A DNA stretch of 64,000 bases from JBELHO01 sp042091375 (GCA_042091375.1 JBELHO010000008.1:33899-97898); one strand, 5' to 3'; positions 1 through 8,964 are shown, numbered from the stretch's first letter. The notes: generated by a model from the letters alone, not told the origin. Program-made: numbers and translations.

Positions 1-370
1 AAAATATCAAGCAATTTCAATATGATGGTTATTTAAACTAATTTTAATAAAGTAACAGTGTAAAAAAAGCTGACACTAAATTACTCGTCAAATCGTGGGT
101 TTTACGGTGTAACATCCACACATTTTGATTTAAAAGGCTTTACATGAAAAAGATAATTAGGTGGTTAAACTTAATTTAATGCTGAATATCATACGCTTAA
201 CTCCACATTCAGTAATAGGCTTAAATCTACCCTGCTAATAATGATGAAGTTTTAACAAAGCTTAGCGACTTTTATAGGTACAAATTTGCTTTAACAAAAG
301 CTGACACAGTTAATGTAATAAAGATATTTAACGACTTGGTTTTGCTACTGGCTTGGCAATGGCATACTAA
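1..370. other. AT-rich stretch without a gene
   Basis: No open reading frame with a plausible ribosome site is visible on either strand in this 370-base opening segment. It is AT-rich. From about position 330 it begins to resemble the region around 1410, which lies upstream of the second Sel1-repeat gene, so its right end belongs to the duplicated unit described in the findings. Confidence 0.5.
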
Positions 371-439
371 AAGAGGGGGGGGGATTTGAACAAAGAGGCT
401 TTCTTACATAACACCGCAATAGAAGGGAATCTTTTTTGT

Positions 440-539
440 NNNNNNNNNNNNNNNNNNNNNNNNNNNNNNNNNNNNNNNNNNNNNNNNNNNNNNNNNNNNN
501 NNNNNNNNNNNNNNNNNNNNNNNNNNNNNNNNNNNNNNN
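440..539. other. 100-N scaffold gap (probably artificial)
   Basis: Exactly 100 N. The 8-base sequence TTTTTTGT occurs immediately left (432-439) and right (540-547) of the gap. The paralogous upstream region of the second Sel1 gene (1491-1515) is continuous, with only 9 bases at the same place. The true missing length is therefore probably zero and the two contig ends overlap. Confidence 0.8.
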
Positions 540-648
540 TTTTTTGTGCCCTAGAAATGTTTTTTTATTGGTAGGTAAATATAATCATTTGGTAAAAGTG
601 TCTACTATGTGTAAAATTCTTTAAAAACAAATCACAAGGAAGTTTCTA

Positions 649-1191
649 TTGAAAACTTTATTACTACTTTTACTCTTATCATTAACATTGAACACCTACG
701 CAGATGAAACACCCGAGTTTAATAAAAATTTAAAATTAGCTGAACAAGGTGACGCTTCAGCACAATATAATCTTGGCTTCATGTATACTAATGGTGAAGG
801 TGTTCCTCAAAATTACAAAGAAGCGGCTAAATGGCATCTAAAAGCGGCTAAGCAGGGTTATGCTAAAGCACAAGGCTTTCTTGGCGTTATGTATGCTTAT
901 GGTAAAGGTGTGACACAAAATTACAAAGAAGCGGCTAAATGGTATTTAAAAGCTGCTGAGCAAGGTCAAACTCCAGCACAACTTAATCTTGGTGTTATGT
1001 ATGCCAATGGTGAAGGTGTAATACAAAGCAATAAGAAAGCCTACATATGGAGTTATCTCGCTGCTTATTCAGGTCATGAAAAGGCAATTCAAAACAGAGA
1101 TATACTTGCTAATAAGCTATCCCCTTCAGTGCTAGATGAAGCACAAGAAGAGGCAGCAAAACTTTATGAAAAAATAAATGGTGCTGGCTAA
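649..1191 (+). CDS. Secreted Sel1-repeat protein, copy 1
   Basis: A 180-residue protein with an N-terminal signal peptide (charged start, Leu-rich core, cleavage likely after Ala18) followed by three Sel1-like (TPR-related) repeats at about 31-66, 67-102 and 103-138. Each repeat carries the AxxG...A..LG.MY..G.GV..N..EA..W pattern, and a fourth degenerate repeat ends in an LYEKI tail. Sel1 repeats are protein-protein interaction solenoids; the partner is unknown. The start is TTG at 649, preceded by AAGGA at 637-641. It is paralogous to the gene at 1608 and shares its promoter-side and terminator-side sequence. It is probably periplasmic, since no lipobox or other membrane segment is seen. Confidence 0.85.
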   Translation: MKTLLLLLLLSLTLNTYADETPEFNKNLKLAEQGDASAQYNLGFMYTNGEGVPQNYKEAAKWHLKAAKQGYAKAQGFLGVMYAYGKGVTQNYKEAAKWYLKAAEQGQTPAQLNLGVMYANGEGVIQSNKKAYIWSYLAAYSGHEKAIQNRDILANKLSPSVLDEAQEEAAKLYEKINGAG

Positions 1192-1607
1192 AAACTTAAT
1201 TATTAGGGTGACAATAATAATTAAAGGGTTTGTTAAGGGGCTTGCCATCTTAGCAATAAAACTTAATACATTAAAAACAGTGACTTAAAAAACCAATTAA
1301 ACTGTCGCCAGCTCCACCACTTCAATAATTCAAGCCACTTTTTAGTGGCTTTTTTTATGCCAAAAACTCAATAAAAACAATACAGACTGAAAACACACAC
1401 AATAAGGTTTATGGTTTGGTGTTGCTACTAGGTTGTTAAGGGCCGAGGGATATTTGAACAAAGAGGCTATCGCATATAGCACTGCAATAGAAGGGAATTT
1501 TTTTGTACCCTAGAAATGTTTTTTATTGGTAGGTAAATACAAACATTTGGTATAAATATTTAATCGGGGTAACATGATAAAAAAAATAATTCTCAAGGAA
1601 GTTTTTA
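1192..1607. other. Spacer between the Sel1 paralogues, with duplicated control region
   Basis: No gene is seen. The left part holds the terminator of copy 1 (1332-1357). From about 1410 the sequence repeats the region upstream of copy 1: the GAACAAAGAGGCT word at 1456 matches 388, and CCCTAGAAATG at 1508 matches 549. Conservation of this leader in both copies suggests it holds the promoter or a regulatory leader, but I could not define -35/-10 boxes with confidence. Confidence 0.6.
1332..1357 (+). terminator. Rho-independent terminator of Sel1 copy 1
   Basis: The 8-bp stem AAGCCACT / AGTGGCTT with a TTTT loop is followed by a run of T. It lies about 140 bases after the stop codon. A decayed version of the same hairpin (CCACT TTGT AGTG followed by a T run, 2491-2511) lies after copy 2. 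Confidence 0.8.
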
Positions 1608-2306
1608 TTGAAAGTCATAATACTACTTTTACTCTTGTCATTAACATTAAGCATATTCGCATATGACACATCTCATCTTGATAAACCGATTAAGTTTTCT
1701 GACCTAATTCTTTTTGATTTTGATAAAACGCTTCAGTTAGCTGAGCAAGGTGATGCTCAAGCCCAGTTTGATATTGGTAGGTGGCATATTAAAGCTGATG
1801 ATATAGATGTAGCTCAACGCATCAAAGAAAGGGCTAAATGGCATCTAAAAGCGGCTGAGCAAGGTCATGCTGAAGCACAGTTGTCAATTGGGCTTATGTA
1901 TGCTCGTGGTGTTGGTGTTCCTCAAAACCAAGAAGAAGCAACTAAATGGTATTTAAAGGCTGCTGAGCAAGGTTTATTAAGCGTACAGTATAAACTTGGA
2001 GTAAGGTATGCTACTGGCAAAGATATTACTCAAGACTATGAAGAAGCGGCTAAATGGTATTTAAAAGCGGCTGAGCAAGGTAATACCTCAGCGCAATATA
2101 ACCTTAGTATCATGTATTCTTATGGTGAAGGGGTAACAAAAAACAACAAAAAAGCCTTCATATGGAGTTCGGTTGCTGCTTCTTCAGGTCATGAAGACGC
2201 AATCTACCAGAGAGATGTTATCGCTGGTATTTTATCACCTTCAGCACTCGATGAGTCAAAAGAGGAAGCAGCCAAGCTTTATGAAAAAATAAATGGTGAT
2301 GGCTAA
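1608..2306 (+). CDS. Secreted Sel1-repeat protein, copy 2
   Basis: A 232-residue paralogue of the preceding gene. It has the same signal peptide type (MKVIILLLLLSL..., cleavage near Ala18) and four Sel1-like repeats at about 45-82, 83-118, 119-154 and 155-190, then the same C-terminal tail ending LYEKINGDG. Relative to copy 1 it has an extra 25-residue linker after the signal peptide and one extra repeat; the first repeat is divergent (RWHIKADDIDV). The start is TTG at 1608 with AAGGA at 1595-1599, the same arrangement as in copy 1. This indicates a tandem gene duplication followed by change in repeat number. Function is unknown beyond the scaffold fold. Confidence 0.85.
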   Translation: MKVIILLLLLSLTLSIFAYDTSHLDKPIKFSDLILFDFDKTLQLAEQGDAQAQFDIGRWHIKADDIDVAQRIKERAKWHLKAAEQGHAEAQLSIGLMYARGVGVPQNQEEATKWYLKAAEQGLLSVQYKLGVRYATGKDITQDYEEAAKWYLKAAEQGNTSAQYNLSIMYSYGEGVTKNNKKAFIWSSVAASSGHEDAIYQRDVIAGILSPSALDESKEEAAKLYEKINGDG

Positions 2307-2604
2307 TTTAATTTTTTAATAATGCCACAGATCATTTATGGTTGAAAATTATACGTTGTTTTATGATGACTATTTTTTAAGTAGTACCATATGCAGTACG
2401 CACAACAATAAATAAAACATAATTAATACAAAAACAGCTACTTAAACAACCAATTCAACTGTTGCCAGACCACAACCTCAATAATTTAAGCCACTTTGTA
2501 GTGTTTTTTTTATTTGCACAATACTGTGTCATTATTGTTTAATAACAATAACTTAGACGAAAAACACTAAGTATCATGTTTGTCGCGAGACAGTGTTTTG
2601 TGCC

Positions 2605-3333
2605 TCAAGTGGCTTTTTTAGCGGTGGCTAATTTTTTTTTCATCGCACTGAGGTGTTTTTTAGCCTTGGCTTGATTGCGTTGTTGATATTCAGCATGATC
2701 ACGTAAGTCGGCGATGGTTTTGAAGTTACTCGCTGCTGGTTTTTGAAAACGCTGCACATAGACAGTGAGAGGATCACCATTGTAAAAAAGTTCAACCGCC
2801 TGTTGATAGCGTTTTGCAAAGCGCGGTTTGGTTTGTTGCTCGCTTTTGGTTGATAACTCATACATCGAAATTTTAGCCAGTGCATAAGCAATACAAGGGT
2901 GCGATAGGGCTTTTTTGCTGTATTTAAAACCACAGGCTTGACGATAGGCATCATCGACATCAGGACAACCAATAGCCTCGGGTGTTGGTTTGCACCAAGC
3001 GATAAATTGGCCGACACTAGGTAAAAAGTTGGTGGGTTCTTGCCGAATGCGTTGCAGACCTAATTCCACCTGTTTCATCTGGGCAATACCATTTTCTAGG
3101 AAGGCTTTAACTAACTGTTGCCGATAATCATTAATACTGTCAGTACCTTTTAATGAGACTGACCACGCTGGCGAGTTGGCTAAAATGGTTTTCATTACCC
3201 GGTTGACAAAGGCGATGGTTTGCTCAGTGATCAGCTGTTTTTGTTGTGCTGTTTGGTTATGGCTCGACTCGGGCATTTGCTCGGAGAGGTTGTGCAGAGC
3301 GGTATTTTTAACCAGATCATTCATGTCTTTCAT
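2605..3333 (-). CDS. Lambda P-like replicative helicase loader
   Basis: A 242-residue protein resembling bacteriophage lambda replication protein P, which delivers DnaB helicase to the origin. The clearest match is the segment at about 75-115 (AFLENGIAQMKQVELGL, then FLPSVGQFIAWC), which parallels FRENGI...MEQV and FLPSPGQFVAWC in lambda P. The C-terminus is Lys-rich. The start ATG (3333-3331) overlaps the TAA stop of the upstream DnaT-like gene by one base, which implies translational coupling. A second ATG lies three codons in. There are no phage structural or integrase genes nearby, so the gene looks domesticated; this is an inference. It may be the cell's own helicase loader or an orphan. 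Confidence 0.75.
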   Translation of the reverse strand: MKDMNDLVKNTALHNLSEQMPESSHNQTAQQKQLITEQTIAFVNRVMKTILANSPAWSVSLKGTDSINDYRQQLVKAFLENGIAQMKQVELGLQRIRQEPTNFLPSVGQFIAWCKPTPEAIGCPDVDDAYRQACGFKYSKKALSHPCIAYALAKISMYELSTKSEQQTKPRFAKRYQQAVELFYNGDPLTVYVQRFQKPAASNFKTIADLRDHAEYQQRNQAKAKKHLSAMKKKLATAKKAT

Positions 3334-4364
3334 TACAATACATCATCCAAATTATTCGCCCACGAGGTATCATTGAGTTGTTGATCAAGTTCGGTCTCGG
3401 CGTTGCCTGATTTGCGCAAAAACTTTTGACCACTGGTTTTACAATATTCTTCGAAGGCATAGCGCAAATTCGTGGGGTTCATGGTTTCATTTTTGTAGCG
3501 GATATTTTGTTGGATAAAACCATGCCAGACATCATTTTCGACCTGAGCTAAATTGTTCATCGCCGCGCTAAAAGACAACTCTTGAGGTATGCGCTGCTCC
3601 ATTAGCAATTGCCATGCATCAATATTTTTTTGTTCAGTTAAGCTATTTTGTTGAGCTTTTCTCTGTATATTATTGCTAAAGCGTCGCTCAGATACAGCTA
3701 AATTAACCGACACATTGGCAATGTAAGATTTCCACTTTTTGAATAATTGCTTTCTGTCGGGCACTGGCTCGGCTCTTTTGTCAGCACTGGCAACGAAACT
3801 GTCCCAATATTGATTGATCAACTCAGCCGGTATTTTAGTCGTAGCAATTTGGTAAAAATCTTCGGCAAGGATCAGAGAGTCCCAGCCTTGTGCTTTAAGA
3901 TCACTTTTGTTGTCGGCAACAGCAGATACATTAGTTTCTAGTACACTTGATAAATTGCCAGACGCTGATTGTTGGTTTGCTGAGCGCGGCTTAGTTTGCA
4001 ATGATTGCGCAGCAAATAAGTTTTCCATTTCACCTAATAGGGTATGTAACTGTGTAGTCAGTTGTTGCGGTAAATTAGCAACGTGCCAGTCGTCTTTGCC
4101 AATACTTTGTTGCCGCCATGCCAAATCTAACTGCATTAACTTGCTCATTGCCTTGTCAAAAGCCTGAGGTGACAATTGATATTTTTGACAAAATTGATTT
4201 TTGTTGTGTTGGCTCTGGCCTTTTTGATTACAAAGCAACACCCACAAGCCAAGTACTGGAATGCTAGCGTTTAATGCAACGTATTCCACTAACTGCACAG
4301 GAAGTGATACCGTGTCGAGATCAGTCATTAAGTGTTGCGGGGTAATTTGGCTATTTATTAACAT
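3333..4364 (-). CDS. DnaT-like primosomal protein
   Basis: A 343-residue protein. The N-terminal part (about 1-120) looks like a winged-helix region for picking targets (LWVLLCNQKGQ...FCQKYQLSPQAFDKAMSKLMQLDL). The middle (about 165-215) matches the DnaT ssDNA-binding domain type, with IPAELINQYWDSFV and the RKQLFKKWKSYI helix. A C-terminal region of about 120 residues is unassigned. E. coli DnaT is much shorter (about 179 residues), so this is a long form. AGAGAGA lies a few bases before the ATG at 4364. It is coupled to the lambda P-like gene downstream, a pairing that suggests a helicase-loading module in replication restart or initiation. Confidence 0.7.
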   Translation of the reverse strand: MLINSQITPQHLMTDLDTVSLPVQLVEYVALNASIPVLGLWVLLCNQKGQSQHNKNQFCQKYQLSPQAFDKAMSKLMQLDLAWRQQSIGKDDWHVANLPQQLTTQLHTLLGEMENLFAAQSLQTKPRSANQQSASGNLSSVLETNVSAVADNKSDLKAQGWDSLILAEDFYQIATTKIPAELINQYWDSFVASADKRAEPVPDRKQLFKKWKSYIANVSVNLAVSERRFSNNIQRKAQQNSLTEQKNIDAWQLLMEQRIPQELSFSAAMNNLAQVENDVWHGFIQQNIRYKNETMNPTNLRYAFEEYCKTSGQKFLRKSGNAETELDQQLNDTSWANNLDDVL

Positions 4365-4600
4365 ATTTCTCTCTAAAACAGCACTTCAAATACAGGGCTT
4401 TTGTCTGCTATATCGGCTATTATCGCGTGAATACTGGCTGCTCAGCAGTAGTAAACTGTAGTACTCGTTAGCGCATGCAGTTAACAAGCCATTATATGCC
4501 AAGATGACCAGCAGTTCACTTGATTAGTTAACAAAATAGCTCACCTATTGGCAATGGCCGGCTTCATCAATAATTGAGCAAGGTATCAAGTTATCAAGTT

Positions 4601-5026
4601 TTAGTTGTGTTCAAAATAAGAAAACACCGTATTAAAGGCTTGTTCTTGAAGTTTTTTTAAGCCGGTATCGCGAAAGTCAATATTGACTTGGGTTTTTGCA
4701 AGTGCGGTTTTGATGTAGCTAGCAGAGACAATATCAACCTCTACTTCGTTGATTAATTGAATAGCCGCTTCTAACTTAAAACCAACTGGGCCACCGGCAA
4801 ATTTGCCTTTTAGGGCGCGCCCCTTGATCACTACTTTGTCTACTTGGTAATCACTGAGTAATTTTGCGAAAGCAAATTGAAAACCTTTGACTTGTTCGGC
4901 ATCGCCAGCATCTTTAATACTAATTTTAGGCACCCGGATCTGCGGAATATCATACAAGCCGTTGGCTCGCTGCATTACACAGAGAATGGCATCATTGCCC
5001 TTTAATTCAACACCACATACTTTCAT
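4601..5026 (-). CDS. DUF3010 family protein
   Basis: A 141-residue soluble protein recognised as the DUF3010 family, which is common in Alteromonadales, Vibrio and Shewanella. It starts MKVCGVELKGNDA and carries a conserved central KGRALKGKFAGGPVGFKLEAA segment. The short beta strand with acidic residue near the start and the alternating alpha/beta pattern would suit an RNase H-like (RuvC-like) fold, but no activity is established. It is a single gene with its own upstream region. No signal peptide or membrane segment is present. Confidence 0.75.
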   Translation of the reverse strand: MKVCGVELKGNDAILCVMQRANGLYDIPQIRVPKISIKDAGDAEQVKGFQFAFAKLLSDYQVDKVVIKGRALKGKFAGGPVGFKLEAAIQLINEVEVDIVSASYIKTALAKTQVNIDFRDTGLKKLQEQAFNTVFSYFEHN

Positions 5027-5214
5027 TGCCTAGTTATTCCTGTTTATTAGTTGCTCTATCATTGATTGCGTCATTATATACTGAACTAAATAAAAAATGC
5101 AGAATATGATCAGTTTATGGAAATGTGCTATTTTTGTTTTTCGTCGTTTATTACCAAGGCAAGCAATAACAAGTAATACTTGCGGCTCAGTGGTTTTCAG
5201 GGCAGTACCAGCGA

Positions 5215-5448
5215 TTATTTTTCTTTTTTTAGTTTAATAATTAAATCCACATGAGGAATAAGCTCTTCAACTTCCCGCAATTGTTCGCGCAGTAATCGCC
5301 ATTGTTCTAGTTCTAATTTACCTGAATCTAAAATAGCCCGTTTTAATTCACCAACTAAGGAGTGTTTGTCGTGCTGCTCAATAAATTCATTGAGGTGCAG
5401 CAGGTTATCCATGTCTTGTTGGGAAATAATTTCTATTTCTTTATCCAT
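5215..5448 (-). CDS. Small charged protein of unknown function
   Basis: A 77-residue protein rich in Glu, Lys and Leu and predicted to be largely helical (LLHLNEFIEQHDKHSLVGEL, then LEQWRLLREQLREVEELIP). It has no signal peptide and no membrane segment. I do not recognise a family. A weak GAGCAAGA lies upstream of the ATG at 5448. The codon use looks like that of its neighbours and no other reading frame competes, so it is probably a real gene; the helical pattern would fit a small coiled-coil partner protein. Confidence 0.5.
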   Translation of the reverse strand: MDKEIEIISQQDMDNLLHLNEFIEQHDKHSLVGELKRAILDSGKLELEQWRLLREQLREVEELIPHVDLIIKLKKEK

Positions 5449-5571
5449 AATATTATCTTGCTCTTTGTGAAATGTGATGCCTTAGGTATGCCCAATTAGT
5501 TCATTATAGTCACTAAAAATATTTTGAACACAGACCCTCAGCTTATATAAATAATACCAATAGGCCAATGG

Positions 5572-6060
5572 TTATGATCGGTTACCAGCAAAATCGGTTA
5601 AGGTTTTTCCAGTCATGCGGTAACCTATCCATTCGTCTTGAGATCTGGCACCCAGTGCTTGATAAAAATCACGTGAGGGTGTGTTCCAGTCTAAACAACT
5701 CCACTCAAACCGACCACAGTCTTGCTCTACAGCAATATTAGCCATATAGCGTAACAAGGCAACACCCGCTCCTTTGCCGCGATGTTGTGGAGATACATAT
5801 AAATCTTCTAGGTATAGGCCGTGTTTGCCCAACCATGTCGAGTAATTATAAAAATACACAGCAAAACCAATAGCCTGTTGTTGATATTCACAAATCAGCC
5901 CATAAACCTTGGGCTCTGCGCAGAACATGGTTGACTTTATGCTACTTTCAGTGGCTATTACCTGCTCTGGTGCTTGTTCATAAATCGCCAATTCGTTGAT
6001 AAAATGTAAAATAGTGCTGGCATCGGCACTAATAGCGGGGCGAATAGTGATGTTTGACAT
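5572..6060 (-). CDS. GNAT acetyltransferase, SSAT/diamine type
   Basis: A 162-residue acetyl-CoA-dependent N-acetyltransferase. The acetyl-CoA loop is HRGKGAGVAL (motif Q/RxxGxG/A), preceded by LEDLYV. It is followed by FEWSCLDWNTPSRDFYQALGA and DEWIGYR, the pattern seen in the spermidine/thialysine (SSAT) branch, so a polyamine or diamine-like amine is the likely acceptor. I place the start at ATG 6060, because AAGGA lies just upstream; an in-frame extension to 6099 lacks such a site. It is a single gene divergent from the M20 peptidase. Confidence 0.8.
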   Translation of the reverse strand: MSNITIRPAISADASTILHFINELAIYEQAPEQVIATESSIKSTMFCAEPKVYGLICEYQQQAIGFAVYFYNYSTWLGKHGLYLEDLYVSPQHRGKGAGVALLRYMANIAVEQDCGRFEWSCLDWNTPSRDFYQALGARSQDEWIGYRMTGKTLTDFAGNRS

Positions 6061-6402
6061 GAGTATCCTTTTCAGCTTGTTTAGCGGGTGGTTTAACAAC
6101 TTGTTTAGTGGCAGGCTAAAAACCTAGTTAACAGGTTTTATTTAACCGGTAGCCATAGGTTTTAATGGCTATACAGCAAACATTAGTTGCTAAGCATACT
6201 GCCATAATCAGTTAATAAGTAAACCTTATTTACAACTAAACGCAAAACTGAGTGCAACTTTGTCTTCAATGGGTTGCAGACGGAACTTAATATCGCCCGC
6301 TTGGTCGTATGCAGAGTAAGTGTTAGCTCGCACACTTAGCCATTGCACTCATTGCTCAGCTAACACACTATCCATTAATATATTGGTAAAAGGAAGCCTA
6401 TT
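6061..6402. other. Divergent intergenic region between the GNAT gene and the M20 peptidase
   Basis: 342 bases without a gene, serving as the shared upstream region of two divergent genes. A short inverted repeat, TAGCCAT / ATGGCTA around an 8-base spacer, lies at about 6150-6171. No known riboswitch or operator was recognised. Confidence 0.5.
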
Positions 6403-7926
6403 TTGCCCAGTAGAAAATCTATCAAATCGCTACAACACACGATGTTGACCCTGTTTAGCCTGCTGTTTTGCTGTTTTGCCCACGCTACCAACCTCAGTAC
6501 ATTAGCTGATGATACTGCACAATATGCATTGCAAACCTATAAACAAGATATGGTTAATTCTTTAGCCAAACTGGTCAGTTTCAATACCGTTGCTATTGCC
6601 GGTGTACCTGCTACGGAAAACCCCGCTCATATTGCCTTTAAGGCCGAACTCAAACGACAAGCACTCACCTTGGGCTTAGACTTTGATGATCAGGGTTATA
6701 TTGTTGTTATTGGCCTAGGGCAAGGTGTCGAGCGTTTGGGGATCATTACCCATGGAGATATTCAGCCTGCCGATGCCAGTAAGTGGAAAAAATCACCGTT
6801 TGCGCTCGATGTCAGCTCAGAGCCGGGAAAGTTAATTGCCCGTGGCAGCGAAGATAATAAGAGCTCAATAGCTAGCGTATTGTATGCGATGAAGGCTATC
6901 AAAGATCAGCAAATCCCCCTAAAAAAACGCATAGAACTCTATGTATACATGGCTGAAGAGACGGATCGGCAACCATTGCAAAATTTTCTGAAAAATCACA
7001 GTGTGCCGCAAACTAACATTACTCTTGATGGTCAATACCCGCTAGTCACTGCCGAAAAAGGAGCAGGCACCCTAAACATCGCCTTTAATAAGCACCAGAT
7101 CCACACAATCGATCCTTATATTAGCGCATTCTCAGGTGGCTACCACACCAGCCAGATCCCCACAGATGCTCTGGCGATAGTAAACAATGCTGATATTTAC
7201 TTGCTGCAACAGCTAATGAACCGAGCCCAAGGTTATCAATCGGTAAACTTTGATTTTGAATTAACCAACAATCAACTGACTATTAGTGCCCTTGGCTTGG
7301 CAGCGCATTCTTCAAAACCGAAGGAAGGTGTAAATGCCATAACCTACCTCGCTGATCTACTCAATTTTAGGCGTTGGCATAACAATGGCGCTGGTACTTT
7401 AGTTAATTTTATTAACGACAATATCGGTTTGGGTGTAGCGGGCAAGAAGTTTGGCAATATTGCTTACACTGATGATTTTATGGGGCCGATGACAGTAGCC
7501 CCTACCCTCATACAACGAGAGCAAAACCGTATTGAATTGGCTATCAGCATTTATCGTCCAACAGGAAAAACAACTTCGCAATTAACCGCAGAAGTCAATC
7601 GTGCTATCGCCAGTTGGAAGTTAACCAATCTGGCTGATGTCACCGAGTTAAGCCACGCCATTGGCGAGCCATTTGAACAACACACTGCACCACAGATCGA
7701 TACCTTATTGGCGGTGTTCTCTCACTACAGTGGTATTGCAAACCCTCGCCCTATTGCCATTGCTGGTGCGACAAACGCGCGTTTATTTCCCAATGCGGTA
7801 TCGTTTGGGCCATCCATGCCAAATACGCAATACACTGGTCATGCAGAGCATGAGTTTATCACTTTGGCACAATTTGAAATGAATTTACTAATGTATACCG
7901 CGGCCTTGCTTGAATTAGCCAAATAA
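6403..7926 (+). CDS. Secreted M20-family zinc dipeptidase (PepV-like)
   Basis: A 507-residue metallopeptidase with an N-terminal signal peptide ending near FAHA (residue 28). Zinc ligands follow the M20 pattern: HGD at H117/D119, the ARGSEDNKS segment around D151 (ARGxEDxK), the catalytic Glu pair in MAEET near 185, and a late His in YTGHAEHE near the C-terminus. The internal 'lid' dimerisation region lies at about 230-390, including an AAHSSKPKEG segment. It is likely a periplasmic di/tripeptidase supplying amino acids. The start is TTG 6403, with AAAGGA upstream. It is transcribed alone and divergently from the acetyltransferase. Confidence 0.85.
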   Translation: MPSRKSIKSLQHTMLTLFSLLFCCFAHATNLSTLADDTAQYALQTYKQDMVNSLAKLVSFNTVAIAGVPATENPAHIAFKAELKRQALTLGLDFDDQGYIVVIGLGQGVERLGIITHGDIQPADASKWKKSPFALDVSSEPGKLIARGSEDNKSSIASVLYAMKAIKDQQIPLKKRIELYVYMAEETDRQPLQNFLKNHSVPQTNITLDGQYPLVTAEKGAGTLNIAFNKHQIHTIDPYISAFSGGYHTSQIPTDALAIVNNADIYLLQQLMNRAQGYQSVNFDFELTNNQLTISALGLAAHSSKPKEGVNAITYLADLLNFRRWHNNGAGTLVNFINDNIGLGVAGKKFGNIAYTDDFMGPMTVAPTLIQREQNRIELAISIYRPTGKTTSQLTAEVNRAIASWKLTNLADVTELSHAIGEPFEQHTAPQIDTLLAVFSHYSGIANPRPIAIAGATNARLFPNAVSFGPSMPNTQYTGHAEHEFITLAQFEMNLLMYTAALLELAK

Positions 7927-8220
7927 ATCTCGTTGGCAATGCATTGGAAATGATTGCTCATCTTGCCGGTGCATTGAATGCCAACGGGGTTGGGTTTACA
8001 CTATAGCCAATGAGCTTGCCGTTTGACCTAATTGCTGCGGCATAGGCCATAAAACACAGAACATAGAACATANNNNNNNNNNNNNNNNNNNNNNNNNNNN
8101 NNNNNNNNNNNNNNNNNNNNNNNNNNNNNNNNNNNNNNNNNNNNNNNNNNNNNNNNNNNNNNNNNNNNNNNNTTAGGCAATAATTAGGCAATAGTTAGAG
8201 CATAGAGAGTTTCAATCATT
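7927..8220. repeat. Intergenic region with interrupted inverted repeat, 100-N gap and short direct repeats
   Basis: Right after the peptidase stop, CGTTGGCA...ATGCA (7931-7943) pairs with TGCAT...TGCCAACG (7970-7986) through a 4-base bulge, forming a possible transcript-end hairpin without a clear T run. A 100-N gap follows at 8073-8172. The gap is flanked by repeats: GAACATAGAACATA on the left, and TTAGGCAATAA repeated two to three times on the right (8173-8200). The repeats end about 20 bases before the SDR start codon at 8221. Confidence 0.65.
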
Positions 8221-8964
8221 ATGAATAACAAAAGTAAAATTAAAAAAACATGTATTGTTACTGGTGGTAGTTCAGGTATAGGTTTGAGTATAGTGCAGTT
8301 GTTTTTGCAAAACGATTATCGGGTGTTTAACTTAGATCTGCAGGCAAGCGATGTCGGTGAATTTAGGGCTTGTGATATTACCGATCATCAACAAGTATCA
8401 GCCACTATTGAGGCAATAGCACAACAATACGCCATCGATACCTTGGTATCTAATGCCGGTATTCATTTCTCTGCCACTATTGAAAACACCAGTGAAGCGC
8501 AGTTACAAAAACTGTTTAACATTAATGTTAAAGGGGCTTATTCAGCGATACAAGCGGTGCTTCCCAGCATGAAAATGCATCAACAAGGGGCGATTGTTAT
8601 TATTGCTTCTGATCAGGCATTGGTAGGCAAGCCAAATTCCTTTGCCTATAACTTGACTAAAGCCGCGTTAGTTTCTATTGCTAAGACTACGGCGCTTGAC
8701 TATGCGCAGTTTAATATTCGCGCCAATGCGGTTTGCCCCGGTACCATTGAAACCCCATTGTATCATCAGGCAATCAACCGCTATTGCAAAGACTCGGGAA
8801 GAGCAAAGGCATTAGTGCATGCTGAAGAAGCAGCTTTACAACCTCTAAACCGTATAGGTAAATCTGAAGAAGTCGCCGAGTTAGTGTTATTTTTGGCTTC
8901 AGACAAGGCCAGTTTTATTACTGGCAGTCAACAGGTCATTGACGGCGGATACACCACGCAATAA
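8221..8964 (+). CDS. SDR-family sugar dehydrogenase
   Basis: A 247-residue classical short-chain dehydrogenase/reductase. It shows the NAD(P)-binding TGGSSGIG (14-21), the NAG structural motif (78-80) and the catalytic Ser130, Tyr143 and Lys147 (IIASDQ, then YNLTK). It has the usual PGxI/VxTP segment after the active site and a DGGYT C-terminus. Sequence style and neighbours suggest an L-fucose/L-rhamnose-type or related sugar 1-dehydrogenase, or a keto-sugar-acid dehydrogenase, but specificity cannot be read from the sequence. Its TAA overlaps the ATG of the lactonase-like gene (TAATG), so the two are co-translated. Confidence 0.8.
   Translation: MNNKSKIKKTCIVTGGSSGIGLSIVQLFLQNDYRVFNLDLQASDVGEFRACDITDHQQVSATIEAIAQQYAIDTLVSNAGIHFSATIENTSEAQLQKLFNINVKGAYSAIQAVLPSMKMHQQGAIVIIASDQALVGKPNSFAYNLTKAALVSIAKTTALDYAQFNIRANAVCPGTIETPLYHQAINRYCKDSGRAKALVHAEEAALQPLNRIGKSEEVAELVLFLASDKASFITGSQQVIDGGYTTQ

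Noticed and set aside
386..624. Two short open frames across the first gap
   Set aside because: Most of their length is N; the paralogous region has no equivalent gene.
2605..4364. A prophage remnant
   Set aside because: Only the loader pair is phage-like; there are no integrase, capsid, lysis or regulator genes and no attachment-like repeats around it.
7958..8191. Minus-strand open frame across the second gap
   Set aside because: It consists largely of N and repeat sequence and has no ribosome site.
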